From: Bacteroidales bacterium
GTDB taxonomy: Bacteria; Bacteroidota; Bacteroidia; Bacteroidales; P3
DNA: 64,000 nucleotides
Assembly (NCBI GenBank): GCA_017454015.1
Contig: JAFTDW010000036.1
Location: 1 to 64,000 of the forward strand
Direction: 5' to 3'
Shown piece by piece: positions 1-8,597 of the stretch (positions are counted from its first letter, which is position 1; every line of letters starts with the position of its first letter). Both the position numbers and the translations under genes were made by a program. The notes beneath the pieces are model-generated. The model had not been told where the DNA came from. It ran no database searches and was given only the letters and a program-made list of their open reading frames with translations.

Positions 1-2870
1 AGGCTGTCGCAACCGGCGGCGTTGGTGCGGTGCACGGTGTCGGTGCTGTTGCTGGCGGTGTAGGTGCTACCGTTGCCTGCAATCCATACCATGCTGTCGC
101 ATACATCGTAGACATCGGTGTCCTGCGTGCTGTAGCGCACGGTGAGGTTAAGGGTCACAAGGCTGTCGCAGCCGGCGGCGTTGGTGCGGTGCACGGTGTC
201 GGTGCTGTTGCTGGCGGTGTAGGTGAGGCCGTTGCCTGCTATCCATGCCATGCTGTCGCACACATCGTAGACATCGGTGTCCTGTGTGCTGTAGCGCACG
301 GTGAGCTTCAGCGTAACCACGCTGTCGCAGCCCGCGGCGTTAGTGACGGTGAAGGTGGCAGTGTCGGTGCTGGCGCTGTAGGTTATGCCGTCTATCCAGG
401 TCAGGGTGTCGCATGTCGTCAAGCTGTCGACGCCCGTGTTGCTGTAGCTCACCGTGAGGTTGAGCGTCACGAGGCTGTCGCAACCCACGGCGTTGGTGCG
501 GTGCACGGTGTCGGTGTTGTTGCTGGCGATGTAGGTGAGGCCGTTGCCGGCGGTCCAGACCATGCTGTCGCATACATTATATGTATCGGTATCCTGCGTG
601 CTGTAGCGCACGGTGAGGTTGAGAGTCACAAGGCTGTCGCAACCAGCGGCGTTGGTGCGGTGCACGGTGTCGGTGCTGTTGCTGGCGGTGTAGCTCTGGC
701 CGTTGCCGGAGGTCCAGACCATGCTGTCGCACACATCGTAGACATCGGCGTAGGTGTTGCTGTAGTTCACCGTGAGGTAGAGGGTGTCGACACTGGCGCA
801 GCCCTCGGCGGTGTTGTAGCTGTTGTAATAGGTGCCGCTGGCGGTATAGACATTGACGCTGTCGTGGTTGGTCCATGTCACGCTGTCGCACACCTCCATG
901 GTGAAGCCGGTGCTGCTGTTGTGGTTCACCGTGAGGTCGAGGCTCACGATGCTGTCGCAGCCCACGGCATTGGTGAGTGTGAAGGTCGTGGTGTCGGTGC
1001 TCTCGGTGTATGTGATGCCGTCTATCCATGCAAGGCTGTCGCACACAACGAGGCTGTCGGTGCTGGCGCTGCTGTAACGGATGGTGAGGTCGAGGGAGAC
1101 AAGGCTGTCGCAACCACCGACATTGGTGCGGTGCAGGGCGTCGATATTATTGCTGGCGGTGTAGAAATGACCGTTGCCGTCGACCCACGTGAAGGTGTCG
1201 CACACATCAAACACGGCGGTGCCGGTGTTGCTGTAGTTGACGGTAAGGCCAAGGGTAACGATGCTGTCGCAACCCACGGCGTTGACGCGGTGCACGGTGT
1301 CGGTGTTGTTGCTGACGTTATAGGTGCTGCCGTTGCCTGCGGTCCATGTGAAGTTGTTACAAGCGGTGTTGGAGTCGACGGCACTGGTGCTTTTACGAAC
1401 CGTGAGGTTGAGGGTTATGATGCTGTCGCAGCCAATGGCATTTGTGAGGTGTATAGTGTCGGTATTGTTGCTCTCGGTATAGGTGTTACCGTTGCCGGAG
1501 GTCCAGACAAAGGTGTCGCACACATCGTAGACATCGGCATAAGTGGTGCTATAGCGGACGGTGAGGTTGAGGGTTGCCGTGCTGTCGCATCCGTATTGGT
1601 TGGTGCGGTGCACGGTGTCGGTGATGTTGTCGGCGGTGTAGGTCTGGCCGTTGCCATCGGCCCATACAAAGGTGTCGCACACATCGAATATATCGGCACT
1701 GGTGTTGCTATAGTGTACCGTGAGGCTGAGCGTCACCACGCTGTCGCAGCCGGCGGCGTTGGTGCGGTGCACGGTGTCGGTGCTGTTGCTCAGTCCCGTC
1801 ATAGAGGCACGCATCAAGAAGTTGTAGTTATAGCCTTCTCCCACTATGTTTCTCCAATAGACGCTGTCCTCGCTGTACCATGCGGCATTGTAGACACTGC
1901 CCGAGTAGGCCGTGGCGACGGACTGGTTGGTGGGGTGGTGTGCCTTGAAGATAATCCAGAGAGGCAACGTGTTGTCGAGAGTTATTGGGGTAGAGACAGC
2001 GTAGCTGTTCCATTGCGAGGAGACGATGTTCACAGACTCGGAGTAGAGCACTGTGCTGTTGCTGGCATTGGCTCCCTGGCAGATGTAGTACACTGCGGAG
2101 GTGTTGGCGTTGCCGTAGATGTATACGCTGTCAATCTGGCGGTGGGAGGCGAACTGGTCTGCCTCGTATTTTGTTGCCCACATAAAGAAACCGTTATCAC
2201 CACCTATGCCAAGGCCCGAGCCGTTGACTCCATTGTCGTATCTGAGCAGCTTGTGCTCCGGCTGGGGCTCTGTGGTACTGGAGGTGAAGGTCTCGCCGTT
2301 GCCATTGACCCACACGAAAGAATCACAAACCGTTTGCACGTCTGTGTAGCTGTTGCTGCGGTTGAGGGTGAGGTTGAGGGTTATGATGCTGTCGCAACCG
2401 GCGGCATTGGTGCCATGAATGGTGTCGGTGCTATTGCTGGCGGTGTAGGTCAGGCCGTTGCCACTAACCCAGGTGAAAGTGTCGCAGGCGGTGTAGGCCT
2501 CAACGCCATTGGTGCTGTTACGAACCGTGAGGTTGAGGGTTATGATGCTGTCGCAGTTCGCCACATTGGTAAGGTGGATAGTGTCGGTGCTGTTGTTCTC
2601 GGTATAGGTGTTACCGTTGCCGGAGACCCACACAAAGGTGTCGCACACATCGTATATGGCGGTGCCCATGGTGCTGTGGCGGACAGCGACGTTGAGGGTG
2701 ACGAGGCTGTCACATCCATACTGGTTGATGCGATGCACGGTGTCGGTAGCGTTGTTGGCGGTGTATGTTTCACCGTTGCCAGCAACCCAGACAAAAGTAT
2801 CGCAAGCATCATATATATCTGTATAGGTGCTGCCGTGATTCACCGTGAGGTTGAGAGTGTCGATAGTTAC
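1..2870 (-). repeat. Tandem array of ~153-159 bp coding repeats
   Basis: Near-identical coding units recur with spacings of 159, 159, 153 and 159 bp at the left edge (the codons for GCDS fall near 3, 162, 321, 474 and 633) and more loosely up to about 2870. Each protein unit carries a CDxxxW motif and a GCDS motif, so two cysteines per unit. Similarity is highest among the leftmost copies, which suggests recent duplication or homogenisation there. The array continues beyond the window. Confidence 0.9.
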
Positions 2871-4421
2871 GACATGAGTACCCATATTGGTGTCGTAATT
2901 AATATAGGGGCCGGAAGTGTAGTACTTTTGTCCTGTGACATCCCAATAGAAGCTGTCGCATACACTTTGTGTGGTGCTGTTTTCAACAGTAAAGAATGTA
3001 CCACACGGGAACAGCTGTATGGTAAAAATGCTGTCGCACTTATTACCTGTCATAACAACCGTATCGTTATAGGTACCCGCTTCTGTCAATACTTTGTCTC
3101 TCCAGTTATACTCAGCTTCGCACATGATATCCATCGCACTGTCGCGAGTAACGTCAAGCACAGAAACATTAATCTCCACCACCTGCTCGTCCAAAGTACT
3201 ATATATAATTGTATCGTTAATGTAATTTACACCGTCACGACATCCAGTGTCAACAATACCTTTTATGGTATCTTGTACGAAAAAGGCTGTCAACGACACA
3301 TCACGCATTGCATATACCGTTCGTGATGCATTTTTGACACCATCACTCCAGCCGCCAAAACGACAACCTTGAGCCGGCGTTGCGTTGATAGCATAACCCG
3401 TGGTACTATGTTCACTGGCTGTTGTAGTAGCACCCGACACCGTACCCCATGCATTGTTGCTGCTGCTCAAAGAGATTGTGAACTGAATGTCATTAGACGT
3501 CGACACAATACTGTCATTCCGAGGGAGAGTCTTGTCAACCCAGCTGCTGTTACCTTTATAACTCGAATACACTTGTTGCGGTACACCGATAACAGTTGCC
3601 ACTGCACCAGCCCTGAATGTGTTTGAATTAAAAGTGATAGGGGCGGCATTGTATCTTATCGACACGGAGTCGAGTATCGACAATGCGGAAAAAATGTTAT
3701 TGGGCAACGAACTGACGTTGGCAGAAATAGTCAGGACCTTGAGATTGTTATTGTCGATAAACAGATCACTTGTAGCACCCACATTGGCAGAATACACAAG
3801 ATGCCTCATCGAACAATTCGCAAAAGCATATTGCGGCAAGGTGTTCACTTCCCGACCTATTTCAAGAACCTGAAGGTTTGTGAGTCCGGCCAATGGCGAG
3901 CTCGAAGAGCTTGGACTATCCAACGAGGCATCACTGCAATTATACAAAACGCTCGTTATACCTGTACAGTTATCAAAAATAGTGTTACCCAGTACCCTAA
4001 TATTCGACGGCAGAATAACCTCACCACTTAAGGATGTGCAGCCCGAAAATGCACTGCTTTTCAATGTCCTCACATTTGTCAGGTCGGGGAGTTCGGTCAA
4101 CGAAGTGCAACCTTGGAAAGCACTGACACCCACATTAATCACTGTAGGCGGCAGGTTGAACTTTGTGACATTCACCGCGTTAGAGAAAGCGCCGGTAAAT
4201 ATACGAGTAACTTTACATTTGCGGCCTTCGACCACAATGACTGCCGGAATGTCAACAACTCCGGACAAGCCACTTACCTCAGCGGTGCGAAGAATTGCCG
4301 TGTCGGCTGCCACTCCTGCTCTAAACGTCATACCATTTACAGTAACCTGGATGTAACTCTGCGCTTTTACAGAGAAAACCATGGCCATTAGGCACAACAA
4401 GATGGTAAAAATCTTTTTCAT
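1..4421 (-). CDS. Giant secreted repeat protein, BspA-like LRR plus Cys-repeat array (3' end outside window)
   Basis: The frame opens with an ATG at 4421 and stays open to the left edge (1473 codons), so the C-terminus is missing. Seen: a signal peptide (start MKKIFTILLCLMAMVFSVKA, about 20 residues); LRR_5/BspA-like repeats at roughly 30-300 with phrases such as AFQGCTSL and AFSGCTSL; an InlB/Listeria-Bacteroides B-type repeat at about 320-385 (ATPAQGCRFGGWSDG); then, from about residue 530, some sixteen copies of a 51-53-residue unit with the pattern YDVCDSxVWxxGNGxTYTAS...NSTDTVHRTNAAGCDSxVTLNLTV. One unit is interrupted by an unrelated module of about 160 residues. Such proteins are usually T9SS or surface cargo in Bacteroidales, but the sorting domain would lie outside the window, so this is inference. 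No enzyme motif is visible. Function is probably adhesion; the specific ligand is unknown. Confidence 0.9.
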   Translation of the reverse strand, partial: MKKIFTILLCLMAMVFSVKAQSYIQVTVNGMTFRAGVAADTAILRTAEVSGLSGVVDIPAVIVVEGRKCKVTRIFTGAFSNAVNVTKFNLPPTVINVGVSAFQGCTSLTELPDLTNVRTLKSSAFSGCTSLSGEVILPSNIRVLGNTIFDNCTGITSVLYNCSDASLDSPSSSSSPLAGLTNLQVLEIGREVNTLPQYAFANCSMRHLVYSANVGATSDLFIDNNNLKVLTISANVSSLPNNIFSALSILDSVSIRYNAAPITFNSNTFRAGAVATVIGVPQQVYSSYKGNSSWVDKTLPRNDSIVSTSNDIQFTISLSSSNNAWGTVSGATTTASEHSTTGYAINATPAQGCRFGGWSDGVKNASRTVYAMRDVSLTAFFVQDTIKGIVDTGCRDGVNYINDTIIYSTLDEQVVEINVSVLDVTRDSAMDIMCEAEYNWRDKVLTEAGTYNDTVVMTGNKCDSIFTIQLFPCGTFFTVENSTTQSVCDSFYWDVTGQKYYTSGPYINYDTNMGTHVVTIDTLNLTVNHGSTYTDIYDACDTFVWVAGNGETYTANNATDTVHRINQYGCDSLVTLNVAVRHSTMGTAIYDVCDTFVWVSGNGNTYTENNSTDTIHLTNVANCDSIITLNLTVRNSTNGVEAYTACDTFTWVSGNGLTYTASNSTDTIHGTNAAGCDSIITLNLTLNRSNSYTDVQTVCDSFVWVNGNGETFTSSTTEPQPEHKLLRYDNGVNGSGLGIGGDNGFFMWATKYEADQFASHRQIDSVYIYGNANTSAVYYICQGANASNSTVLYSESVNIVSSQWNSYAVSTPITLDNTLPLWIIFKAHHPTNQSVATAYSGSVYNAAWYSEDSVYWRNIVGEGYNYNFLMRASMTGLSNSTDTVHRTNAAGCDSVVTLSLTVHYSNTSADIFDVCDTFVWADGNGQTYTADNITDTVHRTNQYGCDSTATLNLTVRYSTTYADVYDVCDTFVWTSGNGNTYTESNNTDTIHLTNAIGCDSIITLNLTVRKSTSAVDSNTACNNFTWTAGNGSTYNVSNNTDTVHRVNAVGCDSIVTLGLTVNYSNTGTAVFDVCDTFTWVDGNGHFYTASNNIDALHRTNVGGCDSLVSLDLTIRYSSASTDSLVVCDSLAWIDGITYTESTDTTTFTLTNAVGCDSIVSLDLTVNHNSSTGFTMEVCDSVTWTNHDSVNVYTASGTYYNSYNTAEGCASVDTLYLTVNYSNTYADVYDVCDSMVWTSGNGQSYTASNSTDTVHRTNAAGCDSLVTLNLTVRYSTQDTDTYNVCDSMVWTAGNGLTYIASNNTDTVHRTNAVGCDSLVTLNLTVSYSNTGVDSLTTCDTLTWIDGITYSASTDTATFTVTNAAGCDSVVTLKLTVRYSTQDTDVYDVCDSMAWIAGNGLTYTASNSTDTVHRTNAAGCDSLVTLNLTVRYSTQDTDVYDVCDSMVWIAGNGSTYTASNSTDTVHRTNAAGCDS
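1794..2282 (-). other. Unrelated ~160-residue module inserted inside one repeat unit
   Basis: Residues about 713-876 of the giant protein do not match the repeat. The module contains phrases such as LLRYDNGVNGSGLGIGG, AVYYICQGANA, PLWIIFKAHHP and YNYNFLMRASM, which resemble beta-sandwich (jelly-roll) modules of Bacteroidota surface proteins. The flanks are the two halves of a normal repeat: NGNGETFTSS before it and SNSTDTVHRTNAAGCDS after it. The domain family is not certain. Confidence 0.6.
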
Positions 4422-4539
4422 TCCTTTTGATTTATTTGTTTTTTATTATTTTCCACATCAGTGATTAACACAAATAATCACCTATATATCAACAATATAA
4501 AAAATATATTGCTGTATATATAGCCGAAGTTTGAGTCCG

Positions 4540-4547
4540 CAAATATA
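4540..4547 (-). promoter_or_regulatory. TAnnTTTG -7 box for the giant repeat protein
   Basis: The minus strand reads TATATTTG here, the Bacteroidota -7 consensus, about 120 bp upstream of the ATG at 4421. No convincing -33 TTTG is seen. The predicted leader is AT-rich and about 110 nt long. Confidence 0.5.
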
Positions 4548-4568
4548 CGCTTTTATTTTGGAATGGCG

Positions 4569-4601
4569 AAAAAAAAAGTCAGCCACGTGGTCGTGGCTGA
4601 C
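4569..4601 (-). terminator. Rho-independent terminator after the C1 peptidase gene
   Basis: A 10-bp perfect inverted repeat, GTCAGCCACG with CGTGGCTGAC, has a 4-nt loop (4578-4601). On the minus strand it is followed by nine T residues (complement of 4569-4577). It lies about 35 bp past the stop at 4636, so it should end that transcript before the next promoter at 4540. Confidence 0.85.
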
Positions 4602-4635
4602 ATTGAGTGAGGTCCGCTGGATTGGCGGTGCCGCT

Positions 4636-5910
4636 TTATTTCTTCTTGGTCTTGGCGGGTTTGGAGTTGTTGCTGCTGTCGCCCTGGGTTATGCCGAGTT
4701 TTGAGGCTATGGCAGCGGGGAGTGCGTCTTTGTGGACCACGATGTTCATGGTTTTGTACTGGACAAAGGCCTTTGAGGCGTAGAACATGCCGTGGTAGGT
4801 GCCGTAGTCGCCCCAGCTGTTCTTTACCATATAGTACTCATTGCCAAGCTGGTCGGTGGCGGTGCCATAGATAAGCATGCCGTGGTCGTCGGTGGTTTCC
4901 CAGTTGTCGTAGGCCTGCTGACGCTCCTGCTGAGTGACCCAGCGCTGCGGGGTGGGACGGGTGGCAGCCTCGTCCTTGATGTCCTTGGCGGACATGCCTG
5001 TCCAGTGAGCCATGTCGGAGCCCATAGTGGCGGAGGCTTTCTCCATAGGCAGGACGCAGAAGCCCTTGCGGACGCCCATGCGGAAACCTTCCTCGCTGAC
5101 GTCGCTGCCCCATGCAACAGGGTAGCCGTTGGCTATGGCGTTGTCGAAGACCTGCATGAACTCGTCGAGCGGGAGGTTGTAGGAGAGACCCCAGCGCCAG
5201 TTGTCCTGGATTTCGAGGACGAACTGCTCATAGAAGGGGTGATGGGTGTAGGAGGTGAGGGACACATAGTCGGCGGCGTTGAGGCCGAGGGACTGGTAGA
5301 AGCTCTGCGGCGTGTATTTGACGCCTTTGTAGGTGAAAGAGGCGGGGCACTGGCCCAGATAGATGTCGTGGACTGCACGGACTGCCTTGACCCAGAGCAT
5401 CTCGCCGTCGGGAGCCACCTGCATTTTTTTCTGCTTGCCGGTGGCCATGGCCTTGACGATAGCATCGGAGACCTGCGAGAGTTCGGAGTGGTCGGAGAGT
5501 GTGTCGCCATACATGGCACCCGGACGCATCTCTTCCTCGGGAACGAGGCCGTAGTGCTGCATGCCATAGATGACATCGTTGAAGGCACCGCCTTGGCTGA
5601 AGCTGGCATCGCCGTGGGTGCGGACTGCCGCCATGGCGCGGTCAATGTAGGTGTGATGGACGATGTACATCTCACTGAGGTCGTACTCGCCTTTGCCCAT
5701 GCGGAGCAGTTCGGCCTCTATGAAGGCCAAGCCGCTATAGCACCAGCAGGTGCCGGCACGGTGCTGGTTCTTTACGGAGGTTACGGGAAGCTCCTTGGTT
5801 ACGGTGAAGACGTAGCCGGAGTCTTTCTTGCCTTCGTCTTCTGTCTTTTGAGCGAAGGCGTTGCTGCCGATGAGTGCAGTGGCTGCAAGGATCAGGAAAA
5901 GTTTTTTCAT
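4636..5910 (-). CDS. Exported C1-family cysteine peptidase, bleomycin hydrolase/PepC-like
   Basis: 424 residues. A signal peptide (MKKLFLILAATALIGSNAFA) precedes a papain-fold C1B (PepC/bleomycin hydrolase) domain. Catalytic residues visible: Gln/Cys in NQHRAGTCWCYSG (Cys55), His343 in TDDHGMLIY and Asn364 in VKNSWG. Family members hydrolyse peptides, often as aminopeptidases, and are usually cytoplasmic; this one should act in the periplasm or be exported. The tail ends in a Lys-rich stretch (SKPAKTKKK). The cysteine context differs from the usual SSGRCW, so specificity may have shifted. It lies about 125 bp downstream of a second C1 peptidase in the same direction; the two are distant paralogues. 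The triad makes activity likely; the substrate is unknown. Confidence 0.88.
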   Translation of the reverse strand: MKKLFLILAATALIGSNAFAQKTEDEGKKDSGYVFTVTKELPVTSVKNQHRAGTCWCYSGLAFIEAELLRMGKGEYDLSEMYIVHHTYIDRAMAAVRTHGDASFSQGGAFNDVIYGMQHYGLVPEEEMRPGAMYGDTLSDHSELSQVSDAIVKAMATGKQKKMQVAPDGEMLWVKAVRAVHDIYLGQCPASFTYKGVKYTPQSFYQSLGLNAADYVSLTSYTHHPFYEQFVLEIQDNWRWGLSYNLPLDEFMQVFDNAIANGYPVAWGSDVSEEGFRMGVRKGFCVLPMEKASATMGSDMAHWTGMSAKDIKDEAATRPTPQRWVTQQERQQAYDNWETTDDHGMLIYGTATDQLGNEYYMVKNSWGDYGTYHGMFYASKAFVQYKTMNIVVHKDALPAAIASKLGITQGDSSNNSKPAKTKKK

Positions 5911-5952
5911 AGGGTATGTATTTTTAAGTTTTATTAGGTTTTAATCTGCTTA

Positions 5953-5997
5953 CCCAGGGCGTTGCCCTGGGCTGATTGATTTATGCCCTTTTAGGGC
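5953..5997. repeat. REP-like pair of hairpins
   Basis: Two perfect palindromic hairpins lie side by side: CCCAGGGC-gtt-GCCCTGGG (5953-5971) and GCCCT-ttt-AGGGC (5985-5997), separated by 13 nt. They sit between the two C1 peptidase genes. On the minus strand neither has a T-run, so they are not simple terminators of the minus-strand gene. Short paired GC-rich hairpins like these resemble the dispersed REP-type elements of Bacteroidota genomes. Confidence 0.6.
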
Positions 5998-6035
5998 AAT
6001 TTTTAGAGGTTACCTATTCACACTTTTTTGTGGGG

Positions 6036-7463
6036 CTATTGCTCGGGGGCGAACATGGGGTCCCATGCGGGGAGCATGATGGGTTTCTGGTCGAGCATGG
6101 CCTTGATGTTGGCGGGGATGTATTTCTCTTCGAGGACTACGCGGAACATGTACTCGTTGAACCATGCGTCGCTCATGATAAGAAATCCCTGGTGGCCGTA
6201 GGAGGTCCCCCAGCTGTTCTCAACCATCCATTTCTTGGGGTTGCCGTTGTCGTCGAGGTCAACAGCGCAGAGTGTCATGGCATGGCTTGAGCCGCTGGCG
6301 AAGGTGCGGACGCGCTGTTCTTTGTTCATGCCGAAAGTGGTGCCGAGTATGGCGCCGTAGTCGTAGTTGGCGGTGTCCATGTAGCCTTTGTCGCGGTTAA
6401 GGAGTTTGGCGACGTCGCAGCTGAAGTACATCATGGTGCTGTCCTTGATGGAGGCGATGCACATGGGGGCAATGTCGGACATGGGAAGGTTGAGGTAACG
6501 CCAGTTCTGGCCGTCGTAGACGTGGCGGTCGTATTGTATTTCGTAGACTTTGTAGTAGGGGCGCGTGGGGTCGTTCATTATCATGTAGTAGGTGGAGAAG
6601 TCCTGCTTGCAGTATTGCTGGTAGAAGGACTGCGGGGTGTAGGTGTCGGTGGAGACCACCTCGCCCTTGCTGTTTTTGCGCTGCCATGAGAACTGTGCAG
6701 GGGGCTCGCCAAAGGTGAGTGCAAGCATACGGTATATGGTGGTGAGCATCTCGGTCTTGCGAGCCTGCAGTTTGGCTGGAGTCATACCTTTCTGAGCTGC
6801 GAGAGAACGCAGTTCGAGGCCGTCCTCACGGAGTTTGAGCTTGATGAGCGAGGAGATGGCCGATGTGTTGTTGGTGTTGAAAGTCTCGGGCATGGCCTCG
6901 GCGGGAACGAGACCGTATTTGTCGATAAGGTTGGCGACACCTGTGAACTGGCCACCGTCACTGAGCGGGTTTTTGAAGAGCCATTCCACTTCTTGGTTGT
7001 CGAAGGGCAGCTGGTAGGTGTCGATGACGGCCTGGAGGAAGAGGTTGGATTTCTCAAGCTGGTCGTAGAAGAAGAGGTAGGCCTGCGAGAACTGGAAGTC
7101 GGCAGGGAGATGGTGCTGGCGTATAGCTTTGTTGCGCAACACGTTGAGACCTGTAAACATCCAGCAGCGCCCCGAACTTTTCTGGTCGGTGATGGCTTTG
7201 CTGACCACACGGTTGGAGAAGTTGGCGTCGAACTTGGTGGCGTTGTCGTGGTTGAGGGCGAGCTTTGTGGGGCTGTTGGCCACGAGGATGTTGCGCATGG
7301 CGCGGTCTGTTGGGCTCTGGCTGTTGTAGCCCTGGCTAATCTGGCGAAGCATCTGCTCGGAGATGCCTCCCGAAACCTGCGGTGCCGCGTTTTTCTGTTT
7401 CTGGGCGGTGGCGGTGCCGCAGAGCAGTGCCGCGGCAGCAAGGATCAGAAGTGTTTTTTTCAT
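6036..7463 (-). CDS. Exported aminopeptidase C / bleomycin hydrolase family peptidase
   Basis: 475 residues, close to the family length of about 450 plus a signal peptide (MKKTLLILAAAALLCGTATA). The triad is canonical: Cys100 in DQKSSGRCWMF, His394 in GSSHAMT and Asn416 in VENSWGTSYG. Typical PepC/BLMH proteins are cytosolic hexameric aminopeptidases; the leader suggests a periplasmic version that trims peptides, plausible for an asaccharolytic or peptide-using gut bacterium (inference). The C-terminal extension that self-processes in yeast BLMH is not clearly conserved. It lies upstream of, and in the same direction as, the smaller C1 paralogue. Confidence 0.92.
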   Translation of the reverse strand: MKKTLLILAAAALLCGTATAQKQKNAAPQVSGGISEQMLRQISQGYNSQSPTDRAMRNILVANSPTKLALNHDNATKFDANFSNRVVSKAITDQKSSGRCWMFTGLNVLRNKAIRQHHLPADFQFSQAYLFFYDQLEKSNLFLQAVIDTYQLPFDNQEVEWLFKNPLSDGGQFTGVANLIDKYGLVPAEAMPETFNTNNTSAISSLIKLKLREDGLELRSLAAQKGMTPAKLQARKTEMLTTIYRMLALTFGEPPAQFSWQRKNSKGEVVSTDTYTPQSFYQQYCKQDFSTYYMIMNDPTRPYYKVYEIQYDRHVYDGQNWRYLNLPMSDIAPMCIASIKDSTMMYFSCDVAKLLNRDKGYMDTANYDYGAILGTTFGMNKEQRVRTFASGSSHAMTLCAVDLDDNGNPKKWMVENSWGTSYGHQGFLIMSDAWFNEYMFRVVLEEKYIPANIKAMLDQKPIMLPAWDPMFAPEQ

Positions 7464-7519
7464 AGAGGGAATAATGTGGGTATGGGGTTAATGTTTTAAG
7501 TGGTTTAAGGGTTTAAGGG

Positions 7520-7655
7520 TTATTCGCTATCCGTGTTTTTATTTCATAGGTTCTCAAGACCTCAGTTCATGACCTCAGTTCGAAAAATTCGTGTTATTCG
7601 TGGTCTAAATAAGCATTGAGGCTTTCTGCGGTATCTGCGAGAGATAAAGGCTGAA
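7520..7655. repeat. Dispersed intergenic repeat, copy A
   Basis: The non-coding gap between panB and the C1 peptidase holds the block TTATTCGCTATCCGTG plus a poly-T/ATTTCATAGG stretch, then a 73-bp segment (7568-7640) that recurs without mismatch at 8723-8795. The element contains GACCTCAGTTC twice and ATTCGTGTTATTCGTGGTC. No ORF is visible in it. Confidence 0.85.
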
Positions 7656-7678
7656 GGGTTTTAAGGTGGGTTGGGCGG

Positions 7679-8497
7679 TTAGTATTGTTCTTTTTCGTTG
7701 GGGAATTGCTGCTGCTTGACGTCGGAGACGTACTGGCACACTGCGCGGCTTATCTCCTCGCCGAAGTTGCCATATAGGCGGAGGTAGCGAGGCTGGAACT
7801 GCTGTGTTATGCCGAGCATGTCCTGCAGGACGAGCACCTGCCCGTCGGTGTGGGGGCCTGCTCCTATTCCTATGGTGGGTATGGTGAGTTGCTGTGTGGC
7901 TTGCTGGGCAAGTGCCGCAGGTATCTTCTCGAGCACGACGGCGAAGCAGCCGGCTTGCTGGAGCACCTGTGCGTCGTGGAGCAGACGCGAGGCTTCCTGC
8001 TGGTCGGTTGCACGAACGGCATAGGTGCCGAATTTGTTGATGCTCTGTGGGGTTAGTCCGAGGTGACCCATGACGGGTATTCCTGCCGTGAGTATGCGGC
8101 TGATGCTTTCGAGCACTTCTTCGCCGCCTTCGAGTTTGACGGCGTCGGCGCCTGTCTCTTTCATGATGCGTATGGCGGAGGCGAGGGCGAGCTTGGAGTT
8201 GCCCTGATAGGTGCCGAAGGGCATGTCGACGACCACAAGGGCGCGTTTGATGGCGCGGACAACGGAGGCTCCGTAGAATATCATCTCGTCGAGGGTGATG
8301 GGGAGGGTGGTCTGGTAGCCGTCCATGACGTTGGCTGCGCTGTCGCCGACAAGGACGACGTCAATCTTGGTGCGGTCGAGGAGACGTGCCATGGAATAGT
8401 CATAGGCGGTGAGCATGGCTATTTTCTCGCCCTGACGTTTCATGTTCTGGAGTACATGGGTTGTCACCTTGGTGACTTCGGTCTGGAGGTATGGCAT
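7679..8497 (-). CDS. panB: 3-methyl-2-oxobutanoate hydroxymethyltransferase
   Basis: 272 residues, the normal length. PanB transfers a hydroxymethyl group from 5,10-methylene-THF to 2-oxoisovalerate to make ketopantoate, the first step of pantothenate synthesis, in the cytoplasm. Visible family motifs: [13 protein letters not shown], the metal-binding Asp in [10 protein letters not shown] (Asp52), [10 protein letters not shown] (Asp91), VKLEGG (Glu123), GHLGLTPQS and the catalytic Glu in VVLEKIP (Glu190). The start is an ATG. No panC or panD is adjacent. The gene stands alone between two copies of the same dispersed repeat. Confidence 0.97.
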   Translation of the reverse strand: MPYLQTEVTKVTTHVLQNMKRQGEKIAMLTAYDYSMARLLDRTKIDVVLVGDSAANVMDGYQTTLPITLDEMIFYGASVVRAIKRALVVVDMPFGTYQGNSKLALASAIRIMKETGADAVKLEGGEEVLESISRILTAGIPVMGHLGLTPQSINKFGTYAVRATDQQEASRLLHDAQVLQQAGCFAVVLEKIPAALAQQATQQLTIPTIGIGAGPHTDGQVLVLQDMLGITQQFQPRYLRLYGNFGEEISRAVCQYVSDVKQQQFPNEKEQY

Positions 8498-8569
8498 TTT
8501 TTTATGGAGGGTTCTATTTTTTCATTGAGAGCGCGTCCGTCCTGGACGCATATTTCTTCTATCTTGCAG

Positions 8570-8597
8570 CCCCACACTGCGCTACGCTTGTGCGGGG
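8570..8597. repeat. 28-nt hairpin element, copy 1
   Basis: CCCCACAC...GTGCGGGG is an imperfect inverted repeat enclosing TGCGCTACGCTT. A second copy in opposite orientation is at 45225-45252. Between the two copies one stem pair changes from C-G to G-C, so pairing is kept. Confidence 0.65.

Noticed and set aside
30..3326. Plus-strand open frame of about 1100 codons opposite the left-edge giant gene
   Set aside because: Its translation is a low-complexity Val/Gly/Ala-rich echo of the minus-strand repeat. The minus frame has a signal peptide, known domains and a promoter box; the plus frame has none.
5953..5971. Hairpin as terminator of the upstream C1 peptidase gene
   Set aside because: No T-run follows on the minus strand; a REP-like repeat explains it better.
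7464..7678. CRISPR array suspected from the repeated words near panB
   Set aside because: The repeats are long, few and not evenly spaced by unique spacers, and no cas gene is present.
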